This document shows positions 1 to 13,500 of a stretch of 64,000 bases of DNA, piece by piece (position 1 is the first letter of the stretch; every line of letters starts with the position of its first letter). The notes beneath the pieces are model-generated. The model was not told the DNA's origin. It ran no database searches and saw only the letters and a list, made by a program, of their open reading frames with translations. Made by a program: the position numbers and the translations under genes. The stretch comes from Thuidium tamariscinum (Eukaryota; Streptophyta; Bryopsida; Hypnales; Thuidiaceae), in assembly GCA_947034885.2 (NCBI GenBank), contig OX344758.2, positions 16,643,067-16,707,066 of the forward strand. Reading direction: 5' to 3'.

Positions 1-1642
1 TTCTTGTGGGCACATATCCTCTCATGAAGCGTTGGACATTCTGGGTAAGCAGCACGTATCAAACCTAGTAAACCTGGAGCTGGACACTTTTCTGGTTATT
101 GCGTATTTTCTATACTTGGAAGTTTTGATCATGTGCTTTAGTGGTATTTTATGAACCTTTTTTTTTTGGCAGTATTTTATGAACTTAATAACAGCCCAGG
201 GATGCCTTTCCGGTTACACAATAGTGGTATTCTCAAATTGTCTTCGAGAGTGTTTGAGTCTTTCAAGCAGTGAGAATTACACTATGGATTATGCTGAGGA
301 CTGTGCTGAAAGTGAGGATTGTATAGGAGATTATACTGAGAGTTTCTTGAGGGTTGTATTGATAATTATACAGAAGGAGACGTAATAATAATATACATTT
401 TTATTGGGTTTGAGTCTTGCAAGTAGCCGTTTTGTTGTAAATTGAAATAGGCAGCACTACAAGAGCCTGAGTAACAATTTCACATTGGGTGCAGCCACAA
501 GCGTTCTTGGGATTGACATTCAACTGGGGCGCGTTGCTTGGGTGGGCAGCAGTCAGAGGAGGCCTTGACCCATCAGTAGTGCTTCCTCTGTATCTCTCGG
601 GTGTCTGTTGGACCCTTGTTTATGACACTATCTATGCTCACCAAGATAAGGAGGACGATACCAAGGTTGGCGTCAAGTCCACGGCGTTGCGGTTTGGCAA
701 TGATACGCGGCTGTGGCTCACAGGTTTCAGCACTGCCTCTGTCATTGGCATGAGCCTTGCTGGCTACAATGCGGGATTAGGTAACTTGAATCTGATCTTC
801 ACTTGATGTGATAAGTCAAAAATTTAGCTGCAAAGCTTGCAAGTTTAATGGCCCTTGCTTACATTTCTGTTGACTTATCTGATTTAATAGTCATTAATTT
901 CTTATCAACAAATACTTAACATTTATTGACCCCGGATCAGAGGGGAAGACCGGAAGAGAACTTTCTTTGACAAATACTTCATCTGTAGTGAACGTGACGA
1001 AGTAGATTGCGACTTGAAAAAGCAAGCCAGTGCTATAGGGATAGAGACTCTCATAGTGTAGCTGCTGTAGCTGCTTGTTGATGTTTAATGAGTTGGAGAA
1101 GTGCTATTATATGTAATTAGAAGTTCATTTTCAGTCTATGTAACTATTACATGGGATGTTCCACAATAAGATACGATTTGCAAACAAGACTTGAAAACTC
1201 TTTTTGAGGGCTACTGGTACTGTCGAGAATTCTGGGCTCAAAATGGAAAGAAACAGAAGCATCTTTAATTTGAAACCATGCACTCTGACACCCCTTAAGT
1301 TGCCATTGGACGTCCTAATACGTTGTGATTACAGGCTGGCCATTCTACCTCGGTGTGGGAGCTACTGCTGGACATTTGGCATGGCAAGTTTATACTGTTG
1401 ACACTCATAGTCGAACTGATTGCAACGATAAGTAAGTTTCTTCGAATTGTAAGTTTCTTGTTTTAAAAAACAATTTACTCTCATTCAGCAGTTCTGAATT
1501 AAGGTGGGTCACTTAATACCATAACTCTCGGCTAGTATATTCTAAAGCTGATATTGCGTTGTTTTCTGGCAGGTTTGTTTCAAATAAATGGCTTGGTGCT
1601 CTATTGTTTAGTGGAATTTTTTTCGGAAAGATTGCCATGTAA
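1..1642 (+). CDS. COQ2: 4-hydroxybenzoate polyprenyltransferase, mitochondrial (3' part)
   Basis: UbiA-family membrane prenyltransferase that attaches the solanesyl/polyprenyl chain to 4-hydroxybenzoate in ubiquinone synthesis at the mitochondrial inner membrane. The gene is cut by the window edge. Visible exons are 1-44 (ends [11 protein letters not shown]), 495-780, 1335-1431 and 1573-1642, all with GT-AG borders and frame continuity. The 495-780 exon begins [17 protein letters not shown] and carries the second Asp-rich motif of the family, [13 protein letters not shown], followed by [12 protein letters not shown]; both are hallmark COQ2/UbiA segments. The last exon reads [19 protein letters not shown] and stops with TAA at 1640-1642, close to where plant COQ2 proteins end. 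The N-terminal transit peptide and first Asp-rich motif lie upstream of base 1. The family call is very secure from residue-level similarity to plant PPT1/COQ2. Nothing suggests the gene is broken. Confidence 0.95.
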
Positions 1643-3240
1643 GGCAGCGGCACCTAAAAGCGACAATGTAAGAGTTTCAGTGTCTTAGGTGTGGACACAT
1701 GATAAAGATTTTGTTCAAACAGATTAGCAAATTGTACTGAAAGATGTTGCGAGTGTGAATTTTCTGCTATGGGGAGAATATGTTATAGTTTTTTAAGAGT
1801 AGTAGTCAAAAGCAACACTCTTTAGGTTCTTACAAGTAGGAAACAACACATTTGGACCCTTGAAGCAACAAGAAATGTTTTTGTTCAAACAAATTAGCAA
1901 ATTGTATTGAAAGGTGTTAGTGAGTTTGAATTTTCTGCTACTCAAAGAATATGTTATAAATTTCAAAAGTAGCAATCAAAAGCAACACTCTTTAGGTCAA
2001 TGCAAGTAGGCAATGGCATAGTTGGTCCATTGTAGCAACAAGTAGTGATGCATGAATAGAGGCACTTATGAATAGCCACCTTGACAATCTAGTCATGTTC
2101 ATATTGGAGACTTGGTGGTTTCCCACTCAAATTTGGTTGGTTGTGAGGCACAAAATAGGTGGTTGTTTTAGGTATTTATCAAATTAAGGTGCCTATGTAT
2201 GGCTTATAGATTTCATGTAATTTTTTAACCACATCGGAATATTTTTGGGCACGCAACAATACTTGTATAATCCCTTGTGCATGTAGTGAATTACAAAAAC
2301 TTTAGTATATAAAATTTGATTATGGTGAATGAAGTTGTTTTTTAACTAAAGATAATATTGCTCACAATGCACTTACATCCATTGGTATCTTCATTTGACC
2401 TAATTACTTTAAAACCTAGAACAATTTGATTTATAATCTATTTTTTATACCTAAAAATATAATAAAATCTACTTTAAATCTTCATTTGGACTTTTTGTCA
2501 ATGTTATATGTCTTGTATACTTCATTAGTATTCATATGCATATAGGGGTGTCTCAAGGATAGAGTGAATATTCAATAATGTATATAATCTTCTATAAGGT
2601 GGATACACCTAAAAGTGCCACTTATTCTTATTGTGTTTAGTTCCTGTTATCATGTTGTTCATATTTTTATGTAGTCTTGTTGGCAAGTGAAAGCACGTTC
2701 CAACGCACCAAAGAACAAAGGATTTTGGATATTGTATGCAAAAGTTATTAATGGTCAAAGGCAGTTTCTGAAAATGCTATCTACAGTCTGGGTACATGAC
2801 TGATTTTGAAAATGTATGCACATTGTCGATGGCGCTTTAAGGTCAGGTGCCATTTTGGGTGTACCTACCAAACTAGTGATATGCAAAATTAGTTTCTAAA
2901 GCATTGTACACAATTTAAGAATGAAGAAATAATCATCCTAATGTGAGTTAGGGAAATTAGGTTTTTGAATCCTTGAAGAGAACATTCTTTCATAATTTCT
3001 TATTTTTCCTTTTTGAATTAAAAAGACTTTTTTTCTACATAGCTATGTTAATTTGCCCTAATAAAAAGAGAGAAATTAGTACTACCAAGAAAATTAGTGT
3101 ATGAGCAAAATTGTTGAAAATGATACACTAGAATTACATTTCATATTGCACTAATTCAAAATAGTGTGACTTTGGTAAATTAGTGACCCACACACTACGA
3201 TTATTAGGACTAAAAAGTCAGCGTAGTCAATAATGTCAAT
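1643..3240. other. Spacer between COQ2 and PHS1-like gene
   Basis: AT-rich DNA after the COQ2 stop. It should hold the COQ2 3'UTR, then a local tandem duplication (1703-2046). No reading frame here resembles a known protein. Confidence 0.6.
1703..2046. repeat. Two-copy tandem duplication, ~172-bp unit
   Basis: Two adjacent units begin with TTTTGTTCAAAC-AATTAGCAAATTGTA and both contain a shared tract ending AGTCAAAAGCAACACTCTTT (second unit: CAATCAAAAGCAACACTC). Unit 1 runs about 1703-1874 and unit 2 about 1875-2046. They differ by scattered substitutions, so the duplication is not recent. Confidence 0.8.
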
Positions 3241-3261
3241 TGAGGCAGTACCACGGGAGGC

Positions 3262-3302
3262 CACGTGGACCAAGAACTATTCAAATGACAAGGCGCCACG
3301 TG
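3262..3302 (+). promoter_or_regulatory. Two G-boxes (CACGTG) upstream of the PHS1-like gene
   Basis: CACGTG occurs at 3262-3267 and 3297-3302, 35 bp apart, just before a GC-richer, pyrimidine-rich stretch (about 3310-3420) that looks like the start of the transcribed leader. G-boxes bind bZIP and bHLH factors in plants. The pairing and position suggest a promoter; binding itself is inferred. Confidence 0.5.
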
Positions 3303-3349
3303 GTGCCACTCATTCTTCCCGGCCCCCGTTTTGAACTTCTCATCTCGCC

Positions 3350-4547
3350 AGTCTCTCTCCCTTTACATAAATTTGCAATCTCTCCGCAGCTCGTCGATTC
3401 CTAATGCGCTGCCCGGCCGGCCAGTTCGCACTCCAAGCTTCAACCTCGTGTGAAAATTCTGTGCGCTAGCTTCCAAATTCGAAGCTCGGATAAGTTGCAT
3501 TAGATCTGTAGGTTTGTCAATCCGTGATGCTTGAGCGTTTCTATCAATGTTGCCGCCTGCTTTGAGTCAAGTTCCAGCGACGTTCCAAATTTCTGTGAAT
3601 TTGGACTTCTCTGCTCCATCAGCTCGCGCTTCGGTACGAGGACTTCTTTCTAGGACGAGCGTGCTAGAACTCTGAATTATTGAGTACAACGCCATTGCTT
3701 ACGAAAATTCATTTCCATCTGCTTTCAAGGACTAGAGTTGAGCGAATCGCGTGAGAGGAATGTTTGTTTATTATGTGAAAAAGATTCGTTTAGACAATTA
3801 AGGTTCGACATCGTTTGATGTTTTTGGTTTTGTACTCAGTGCTTGTATTCTCTTCACAGCCGTAGATGTTCTTGCTTCAAAGTTTTGAATTTTCCTTATT
3901 TTGACAATTAATTCCGATATTTGAGCTTTGAGCATAGTTATTAGAATAAGAATGTATCCTGGACAATTAGAAGTTTATATATATTCTTCTCAGCAAATGA
4001 AAGGGAATTCCTACGGCGCAGGGAGTGCATTTTTTGGATATCACGTGCAAAGGTTATGTAAGGATTCAAAGTTTTGTTGGTAGATGACCTAGTCGATCAC
4101 TATGAGTTTTGATGCTAAGGTGGGGAACATTCTCAAAGTCAATGTGCAAGATTTTGAGTGTTGCATTTCCGAATGCGATTAGGTTTCCTACCTTGGTTTA
4201 GATCTGTATATTAGTAATAAGCTTATTCAATCACAAGTTCATATGGAAAGAGTGCTTCTCCAATCATATTTTGAAATTATTCAACAAGAAATCATTGTAT
4301 TCTTTTTGTGGCCATATTTGATTTAGCTGTAGGTTTTGATTGTATCTAAATATGGTTGCTAGAAGTTACCATCGCTGGAAGATATCATTGCTAGAAGTTG
4401 CTGAATTCTTGTTGAAGTTTTGAAGTGATTTGCCATTTTCGGTTTGTACAGTTCTCCAATCGCGGTTTGGATATATCCAGGACAGCAATGCAGAGCAAGT
4501 GATTAATATGAAACTTTTTGTATCTCTATTGTAGCAGAGGAGTAGCA
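3350..4547 (+). other. Probable promoter-proximal leader of the PHS1-like gene
   Basis: A C/T-rich tract with GC content above the surroundings (about 3330-3660) follows the two G-boxes and has no extended open frame. It fits a 5'UTR, possibly with its own intron, before the tentative ATG at 4548. No TATA box can be assigned with confidence. Confidence 0.4.
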
Positions 4548-7500
4548 ATGGCGACCATGCTTTACCGTCAGGTACTGAACTTCGGCTTGTTCTTGTTCGG
4601 GCATTTTAATTTTCTGGTACGGACTAGATAATCTTCAAGAGCCAGGAGGCTTGAGAAGGTTATAGGAACTAATGTTTAGTTGTACTCTTCAATCAAGAAT
4701 GTACTTTTAGGGCTTCACTAGAGGTCTCACAATGACAGTAATGTTATATAGGATTTTGGGTTATAACCTTCTCCCTCTCAGCCAAATACTAAATGAATAA
4801 ATTATTGCAATCTCCCTCTGGTGTGATGTGTACTATTTTTAGGCCAACACCTGCGAACGTAAAGACGTAAAGATTTGTATTTGCACTGAACACATTTGAG
4901 GTGATCCAACTTGTTAAGATAAGTTTGGATCAGGAAAGGATTTGAGCAACACAATTTCTGTACAAAGATGTAGAGTACTGCTTGGCTCTTTGGTATTAGT
5001 ACAGTAGACTCGCTGTACAGAACATGGCGTTCTAAAGAATTTTGGAAATGACAAAGTCCTACCCTAAGTATAGAGGAACCTAATGTTTTTATAAAATTCA
5101 ACGTTCAAGAAAATCAACTCCTAGGAGACCCTTTGCGGTAAAATTTGAGTGGATCCTTAACGGGAGTTATCACAGACCCTATTTTGCCCCGCCTGGAAGG
5201 GTTTGTGATTAAGGCGGATCTTCAAAGAGCACCCTTATAGACAGGATCTAGGGTCTTCAATGCAGGGAACAGAACATGCTGGGTTTCCTCCTGTGGGTTT
5301 TCTATAATGCAAACTAACTGGGTCTTTAAGGATGGTCAAGCGATCTTTGTGTAGAAATATTTTTCACTTGTGACATTCCTTCGTTGAAGAATATTCCGCC
5401 GCACTGCAAGCAGTGCGGCATTGTTGAATCTGCTATTTTAAGTCCCTTTTGTTCTAACGTACAGTGGAAAGCGTGATGCTGCTGTGATTAGGACGGTCAT
5501 AGTAGAAGCGTATTGAATGCCTTGCCAACTTTGTTTCTGGGACAGGCGAGCGAGGTTGCGAATGAGCTGCAACTGGCTTTGGAGGAGGCATGCTTGGAAC
5601 TTGGAGTTTCACTGTCATCGGCTTTTTCACCCTCTGTTAGTCTCTCCCTCTTACGCTCAAACGAGACCTTTTACTCTGTACAATGCATTTTGCAGTTTGT
5701 GCTTGAGCAATGAAGTCTGCAGCTGTTCGTGAGCTTTAGAGAACTTACAGAAGTCTGGAAAATCCGTTCAAGTGACGCTTTCTAGTCAAATCTCACTCAG
5801 AAGAGTGGCAAGTCGTAATATTGAGCGTATGCCACAACATTTAGGTGAAACTGAAGGAAGCCAAGCCAAGGTTTAAGATGGAGTGGCTTATCGTCCACTT
5901 ATGGCCTCACTAATGTAAAGCTACAAAGAATCAGACACATTTATAGAGCCACTCAATGGAGTAGTTTATCGTCCATTTAGTTCAGATGATTTTTGGTGAG
6001 GTTTCTTGCCTCATAACACCACGTAACAGTATTTTCACCTTGGGACTGTGTTACTATGGAATCTATTCAATCCCTCAAGAACCTAGGATTCATGATTTTA
6101 CAATGAACAATTCAATCGATCATATTGTCGAGAGTGAAACTCAGATGGGGTCAATTATATATCACTAGAATCAACGAAGAAAATTGCATGTGGGTCAATA
6201 ATAATATAAAATTGAACAAAAGTGCTGAAAGAGTTCACATACTACCCATTCGAAAGTGCTGAAAGACACTGCTCGATTTGAGCTTCTCGGTCCTTCAGAG
6301 GCTACGATTGAAGAGTTCTCTGAGGATGGGTATGTTACTACTGGTCATAATTTTATCTTTAAATGGCCAAAAAGGGACTCTTGTCGTCACGTGGTTAGAG
6401 ATGACTTCTTGAAATGTGATATGGAAATTGAGCTTTGACAACGATGGGGCAGGCATTGTGGCTGCTGGATGCTTCGCAAGAAGAGCCATCATTGGCAGAC
6501 TTGGCAGGTTGGCTCTCAATAACTCGGCGTCGCAGTTATCGGCCTTCTCCATTGAACAAGTATCGCAAATATTCAATTGACGAAGGGGGCAGTTCACAAG
6601 TTCAGGAGGGACTTGAAGAAGATGGGAACGTTGAAGTTATCTCGTTAGGCGATGGGAGTGAAGCCGAAGCACCACAGGAACTGAGGTTGAAGGAAAGACT
6701 CAGCAACGCTGTGGAGCTTGATGTGTTGGCTAAAGACTTCGACTGGAGCAATCTCTTGTCTGTGCACAGAACAGAGCATGTACAATCCGAGGAAGATGAA
6801 AGTTCCGACGCTCGAGACTCTATAGGCTCTATTGAGGTGTGCTACTCTTTCGAGTCAGTCCTTAAATAATGCGAGTTGTCATGGATAGGAGCATCAAAAG
6901 TGCGATATCCCTCTGCGTATGTGGATGCTAGATAATTGGTCTGTAACTTCTTGAGTTCAAAATAGCGTATGATGTACTAAATAAATGAAGATTGAAATCA
7001 GTTTTTTACTGATTGTTTTGGGACACTTCTATTGAATGTTAAGAAAATGAGTTAAATTAGAGTGTTTCAGAATTTTTAGACTACACTATCATCAGGATCT
7101 TTATCATGATTCATGGAGAGGTCCCTCTTTTTGAATCAGACGGAGGCCTCTCCATGATTCATAAGACCTTCATATGATCACTGTTACCATAGGAAGACCA
7201 CTCCATAAATCATGGATCAGATGTTCCTTGATACGATGGTGGAATTCGTTAAATGGGTGTGATTCGAAGTCGAGTGCTCAAAACACGGAGAGCAGGACTC
7301 GTGTAGATCTGAGGTCCGAGACGAGCGCCTGAAAAGTGACAATCTTTTGAAGTTTTTCCATTTTAACCAATTTGACGTCAGTGCAGTCTAAAAGTTCCTG
7401 AAACAATGTAATATCATTGAAAACCTTGTTTGAGGATCATGTCTCTTATATGATGAATCATTAATTGAAAGTGACATTCAATGGTGATTTTTGTTTCTCT

Positions 7501-10500
7501 TAGAGAGCTGGTATTGGTTGGTGTAACAATACTCTTCATGTATTTAGACTTTGTTTGCATTGTATTGCAAAACTATTATTATCCGAGTGTACGTTTAATG
7601 GAGATTTGTCGAACCCTAGTAGAGGCGTATCTTTGGCAGATTCGAGTATCTTGTATGTCGTCAGAGCATGTTATATGGTCCTTAATGAAGAATTGATTTG
7701 GTGTTTCTCCTTTCCAGGTGACAGTGAATTCTGGAGGAGTGGTCTATTTTGCGATGTTTCGAAACGGTCATGTAGAATCTGAAAAGCGTGGATCTCAGGA
7801 GAGTGAAACCAAGAGTGAAGCTGCAGCAGTTTTCAAGTTTGGATCCTCTAGACTGGCCACCCAGTCTGAGCGCTTGGGCATTGAAATAGCCCGTCATTTA
7901 GGCGTTGCAACACCACAGGTGCTGAAATCGATCAGATTTTGAGCACAGACAAGCTTATGTAGTGCCAGCTCCTTGTTTCTTTGCATTTCTTAATGCTTCT
8001 CATATTGTTCAAATAGGAAGAAAGTGAATGGGAAATTCGTGCTTTATTTTTAGAGGAGAAAATCTCAGATCGACCTGTCACTAGAAGATAACAAATTTCT
8101 AAGGAAAAATGACAGAGTAGACGTATTGGGTTTACTATTAGATAGCCAATAGAAATTTTAAATGAACATGATTGGTCTTTATAGAGAACATAGTTAACAA
8201 AAGGTTCCAGTAATTTATTAGACCCCAATTCTTGATTGTCATTTCTTTTAATGAACTATAAACTGTTACTATGATAACAATTCAGATAACAATTTACTGG
8301 AGGTAGCGTCGTGAAGCTCCGCGTTAGCTGACTTGCATGGGATAGGAGTTGCTTAAATCTTTGAAGTAATTATTGAAGATTTGATGGATAACAACAGCAT
8401 GTGCTACTTAAAGAAGGTGCCGTTTTGTTATTTTATTTATTTGAGTATTTGCTTCTGCAACTTGTAGTTGTCAATCATGATTAATGCTCTTATTATTACT
8501 GCATTCATTCTACAGGCTAGAGCGATCCACAGCAACTCATCAGAATGGATACAGATTCGAGATTCCGTGCAATCTATCCAAGAAACTGCTGAAGCAGAGG
8601 ATAATGAGATTGGCCTGCAGACTTGTGAGGAGCTGCTCGAAGCTTTGCGCCTCAGCCGCTGCATGATCATCATGGGGTGTGTTATTTTCAGCTCCTCTTC
8701 AGTGCAGTGTGCTACGTGTGTTTTTGAAAGTGCCTCGTAGGGTCGTTCCACGTGTGGCTGAAATTGATCTTTTGTCTATCTTGAGATGCCTCAAGATGCT
8801 TTCAATGTATGGCAGTCTAATCTCACTACGGCATGTATTCTATTTAGTTTATGACACACTATTTCATAGGTTTAATGTTAATTCAAGCACCATGTCTTAG
8901 CATATTTCTGGATGGATAAGCTTGAAACATCTCCTAGTAATAGCTCATGTACTGTGTTGACTGACCGCTTGTTGATCGACAAAATGTTCACTCAAAAGCT
9001 TATCTTTTATCTCTTTCAATGGTCGATGGTAGTCTTAAGCTTCAAGCAAGCACAGTATACAACAGAATTAGTTCATTTATTGTATGGCATGCTATTTTTT
9101 TGACCATTAAATCATGGATGACACAAAATTAAATGAACGCCGTAGTTGATAGCAATTAGAGGATACATGCAGACTATCCTGACATGGACGTATGCAGGTT
9201 CATTCGTGGCAAACCACTTGCAGAGAGCAAGCAAGCCTTCTCTCCTGAGAAAGTGGCCGTGAAAACCGCTAATGCGCTTGGCCGGACGCTTGTCTTAGAT
9301 ATGGTTCTCAGGAACGAAGATCGCCTGGTTTGCCATTCTCTAGGTCTGTACCTCAACAGATTTTCTTACATGTCTCTCACAGATTACATATCCTATGATA
9401 TCTTTGTCTTTTAAATATTGATTTTCTATATTATAGGTCTTCAAATTTGAGTTTTTTATTTTTTGTTTTTTATGTGGTTCAAATCTTTGGCCTTTCATTT
9501 GAGACTTTTGATGTGAAATTTGTTTGTGGTAAATCGCTTCTGCTCCAGGTTGGCGAGGGAATCCTGGTAACCTGCTCGTCACTGAAGACGTCCCTCATGG
9601 AGTAGACAAACTGGGTCCACCTTTGAATCTGCCAGTGAGTCTTAGACAGAAGCGAACGCAGTCTTTCACAGCATTATCCACTTCTGCGGATTCCGAATTG
9701 TTGTCTAAGGTGCATCGAGCACCTTCACCTAAGCTCAGCCACGTAGGAACCGCGGATCCCCGTTCATTACAAGTGAGTTTTTCTCCTTCATACGACTTTA
9801 ATGTAAACCATGCATCATCTCGGAAGACCGTCATCACTGATTATCAGTTGTTTTAGATTTGCTTCAAAAGATGAAACATAATATTCGTTAATTTGAGACT
9901 TATACATGAATTTGGGACTTCGAAAACTTAAAAATATTACCTTAAATCACCTTTCATAGCCTAAATTTTATCTCAGTGTAGCTTACATAGTGCTTTGATG
10001 GGTGAACATTAAAGTGACATCGTTTTATTGCAATTTCAATGGTCTTTTTGTGTCGTTCTAGCATTTAAAAAAGTTTTGATCGTTAAAGCACACTAAAATA
10101 GCACATAAAAGAATACCAGAATAGCGCTAAAGTAGTGCCATTTCAGTACTAACCCGTCAATCAATTGAAGTGGTTGGTAATGAGCGTCAAGGGGCTTTTG
10201 TGATGTTATGTCCTTTGGTTCCTCTTTACACTCAACCGTCTCTAATTGCACACTCGATGATTGCACGTTTTTAGTGCAACGTGAGTATTGGTAACGGGGA
10301 TTAGGATTTCTAACTTAAAGAGACTTTTATGTGTCCAATGTTTATATATTTCAACTAGTACATGAGATGTTCATCAGGGATTCTGGTGATATCGACCTCA
10401 CTAACAAAAGACATCCTCGCAGAACCTGTTAATTCAGGAAGACTCTGAGACTGTGTTGAAGGAAGAAGATGGAGTGGAGGAGATTAGTTGCTTGCTAGTA

Positions 10501-13500
10501 GCCATTGACTCAGGGGTAGCACGTCGCCCCCCCAAAATGAAGGTGGAACATGACCGCCGAATGTATTCGAAGACGATTGAGCTCCTGCTTCATGATGAGG
10601 AGACAGCTGCCAATTTTTTGAGAGAGATCAGCTTTGGCTTCATGGGACCACCATTTGAAAATGAACCAACAGAAAAAACTGACATTGACCATCAGAAAGT
10701 CACAAGAGCGTTTCAGAGAGGACTGATAGGGGCCATTCGTGATATGCAAATTTTGAGGATGTTTTTGGTCAAACTCTTCCGCACTCTGGACCATAATTTA
10801 CGGGAGTTAATGGGCTATGTGTCCAGCCAATCAGACTCGTCGAAGAAACAAGAATCCAGTCCAGTCAGAGATTCTGTTCTCACAGTTAGCATTTCTGAGG
10901 TAAGACTTCCATGATCGTGACTTTCTGCTGATGAACATTTTTTTGGTTTATTACATTGGCAGTTTTTTTGGTGAATCTTGTCCCATTTCCAGTAAGAAAT
11001 GTATTATTAGGATACCACATGAATCATTTTTAAAGTTTTTGGTCTTTGGGTGAGTAATATTGTTCTAGGCTTTGTCGACTTCTCAGATGCTTTACATTGT
11101 CGTAGTCATTAAATGCTATATATGTACTTGTGAGCTCAAGAGTTGTCCTACACACTAACCGAAAAACTTCATGATTGAGTTTTGAAGTTTTGTTCACTGG
11201 ATGATTAAACCATGGGTAGGTTTTTATTGTTCAGTTGCTATTCTTTGTCATAACCATTTGATGTCGTGTATGTACTTGGGAGTTTCATTTCCTCACCTTC
11301 AAGCCTCTTATAGACAGTGGGGAACCCATATTAGTACTCTAACTGAGCTTGTGAATTCTTCTGTGGTGGTCAGCCTTGTGCTGTTAAAGACACACAGGAT
11401 AGTCAACTAACTGACTCTACTTCGGTTAACTCTGGGACTCTACCAAGTGGTTCTGAATCGACCCCAAACCGAGTTAAATCCCCTCGATTTCCAAAATTAA
11501 AAGTTAGCCCTGGTTCTCTGCGAAAATCACCTGGCTCGTCTCCAAGGTTGAACTCGCCGAATAAAGTTTCACCATTAAGGGAGAGTTGGCATGGCAAGGG
11601 AAGCCCTGGGCGTATGACTATCAAACTAAAAGACGTTAATAAAACTGCTAAGGTTTGTCTTTCTTTTTGCTTCCTGTAGGGGATGAATGACCTTCTAAAT
11701 GCACTCACGTGTGTTCAGAACATGACATGTGGAAGTTATCTAATCAGATTTGCATACAGTATGATACATTCTTAAGATTTATAGGAAATGTGCAATTTCA
11801 ATATGTCTGTAGAGGGGGTTGAGTTCACTAGCTTTGAGGAAAATAAAACAAACTAAAATTGTGTCGCTGTAGTGGCAGTGCAAATCTATGTGACTAACTG
11901 TATTTATTTAACAGAATGTTTTTTGTTATGATTCATTCATTCCTGGTGCAATTTCACTCATTTTCTTCTGTGTTTTTTTTCAGATTGATGGTGAGTTGAG
12001 CAAAAAGTTGGAGTGGTGGGACGAGAAACTGCGAAGTGAAGGACAGAAGCTTTGCAAAGAGCACAGTTTTACAACAGGCTTCTTGGAAGGGGGTGGGTCT
12101 CATAGTCTGGTTGATAGCTACGAGCTGAAGGTGAGTTGTACATGCATTTTGGGTTCTTATTGGATTTCAGTAAGATTAGCTTTCAATTATAGGAATATAT
12201 GCGATGACTGTATGGCTATAACTAGGTCGATCATAGGAAAACCTCCCTATTTGTTTCATTGAAATCATAGGAAGGTTGTAAGCTAATCTTCTAAGAAGGC
12301 TTAGAAGGACCTTGTAAGTTGGTACAAGTGATCATAGGGAAGGGTCTCCATGAACTGAATCGTGCCTTCCTTCGATCAAATTCTTCATGATGTATAAAAT
12401 TTCTCGAGACAATCTACTATGACTAAACTTGCTCCGCTAGCAAATGCTAACACGTGGGTAAGTTCCTTGAATTTTTTTAGAGCTAGAGGCTGAAAGAGGT
12501 CTGATCAGCATTCCTAATGTGTTAGGTTTTGAATCCTTCACTCTGCTTGATGCTTTTAATCTATAGGATAAAAGATGTAACCGTGACTTTTATGACGACA
12601 TTTTCAGGTGAGGTTGGAGCATATCTTGGAGCGAATGACAATGATTTCAAACGGAGCAGATACAGAGAAGCCGTCTTGTGTGATCTCTCCCAACTTGTAC
12701 ATAGGCAGCGCCTTAGCAGCCAGGTCTGACCCTTACCAGACTTTCAAACTTGCTTGCATTTGGAAGCTCTATTTGCTCTTCATGACTATCTCGAAAGATC
12801 TCTATTAGATCCACAATGTTATTAATGGTACACTAATGTTAATTTAATAATTCATGAATGTTTAATAGATCAATATTGATAAATATTAGTAGAATATTAA
12901 TTATACATTAATATGAATAGAGCATTAATACATAACATCATATAAAAGGGTAACATGGTCCCTAAATCACTATTGAAAACCCAATAACATAGGCTTTAAG
13001 AAAAGGTTTCACCCTTTGTTTGAGCCAGTTTGGCCACTTCATCCTTTGAGAGAGCATTCTTTCTTGGATACTTGGGATCTCTTCAAGTTAAAAATGAACT
13101 CTTCTATAACAAGTGACTAATTTTATGCATTAAATTTACATCAGATTAACATTAATAGAACACTAAGCTAGTATTAAGATTATGTCAATAATTTCAAGTT
13201 ATTGTCGATTTATTAGTTTCTAGTATTTTATCAGGTTCATGCCAAGGACATTAACATCGCACTAACAGTAACGTCACTTATGTCGCACTAAATTAGTTGA
13301 ACGTGAAGGCCATTCAAATGTAATGCCTGTTAACTAAACATCAGAAAATATCTCAATCTAATGGGGTCTTTGTAATGTAGGTCATATATTCTCTGATGTA
13401 TGAGTTACCGCACCAAGTTGACCTTGTTGTTACTTGAAAATACAACATGATTGTTAATTTCTTGCCAGACGTATGAGTTTTACATCTTATTTGTGGAATT

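Noticed and set aside
6256-6597. Frames overlapping the first secure PHS1 exon on both strands
   Set aside because: The PHS1 frame here matches known PHS1 sequence; the others show no homology and end without splice logic.
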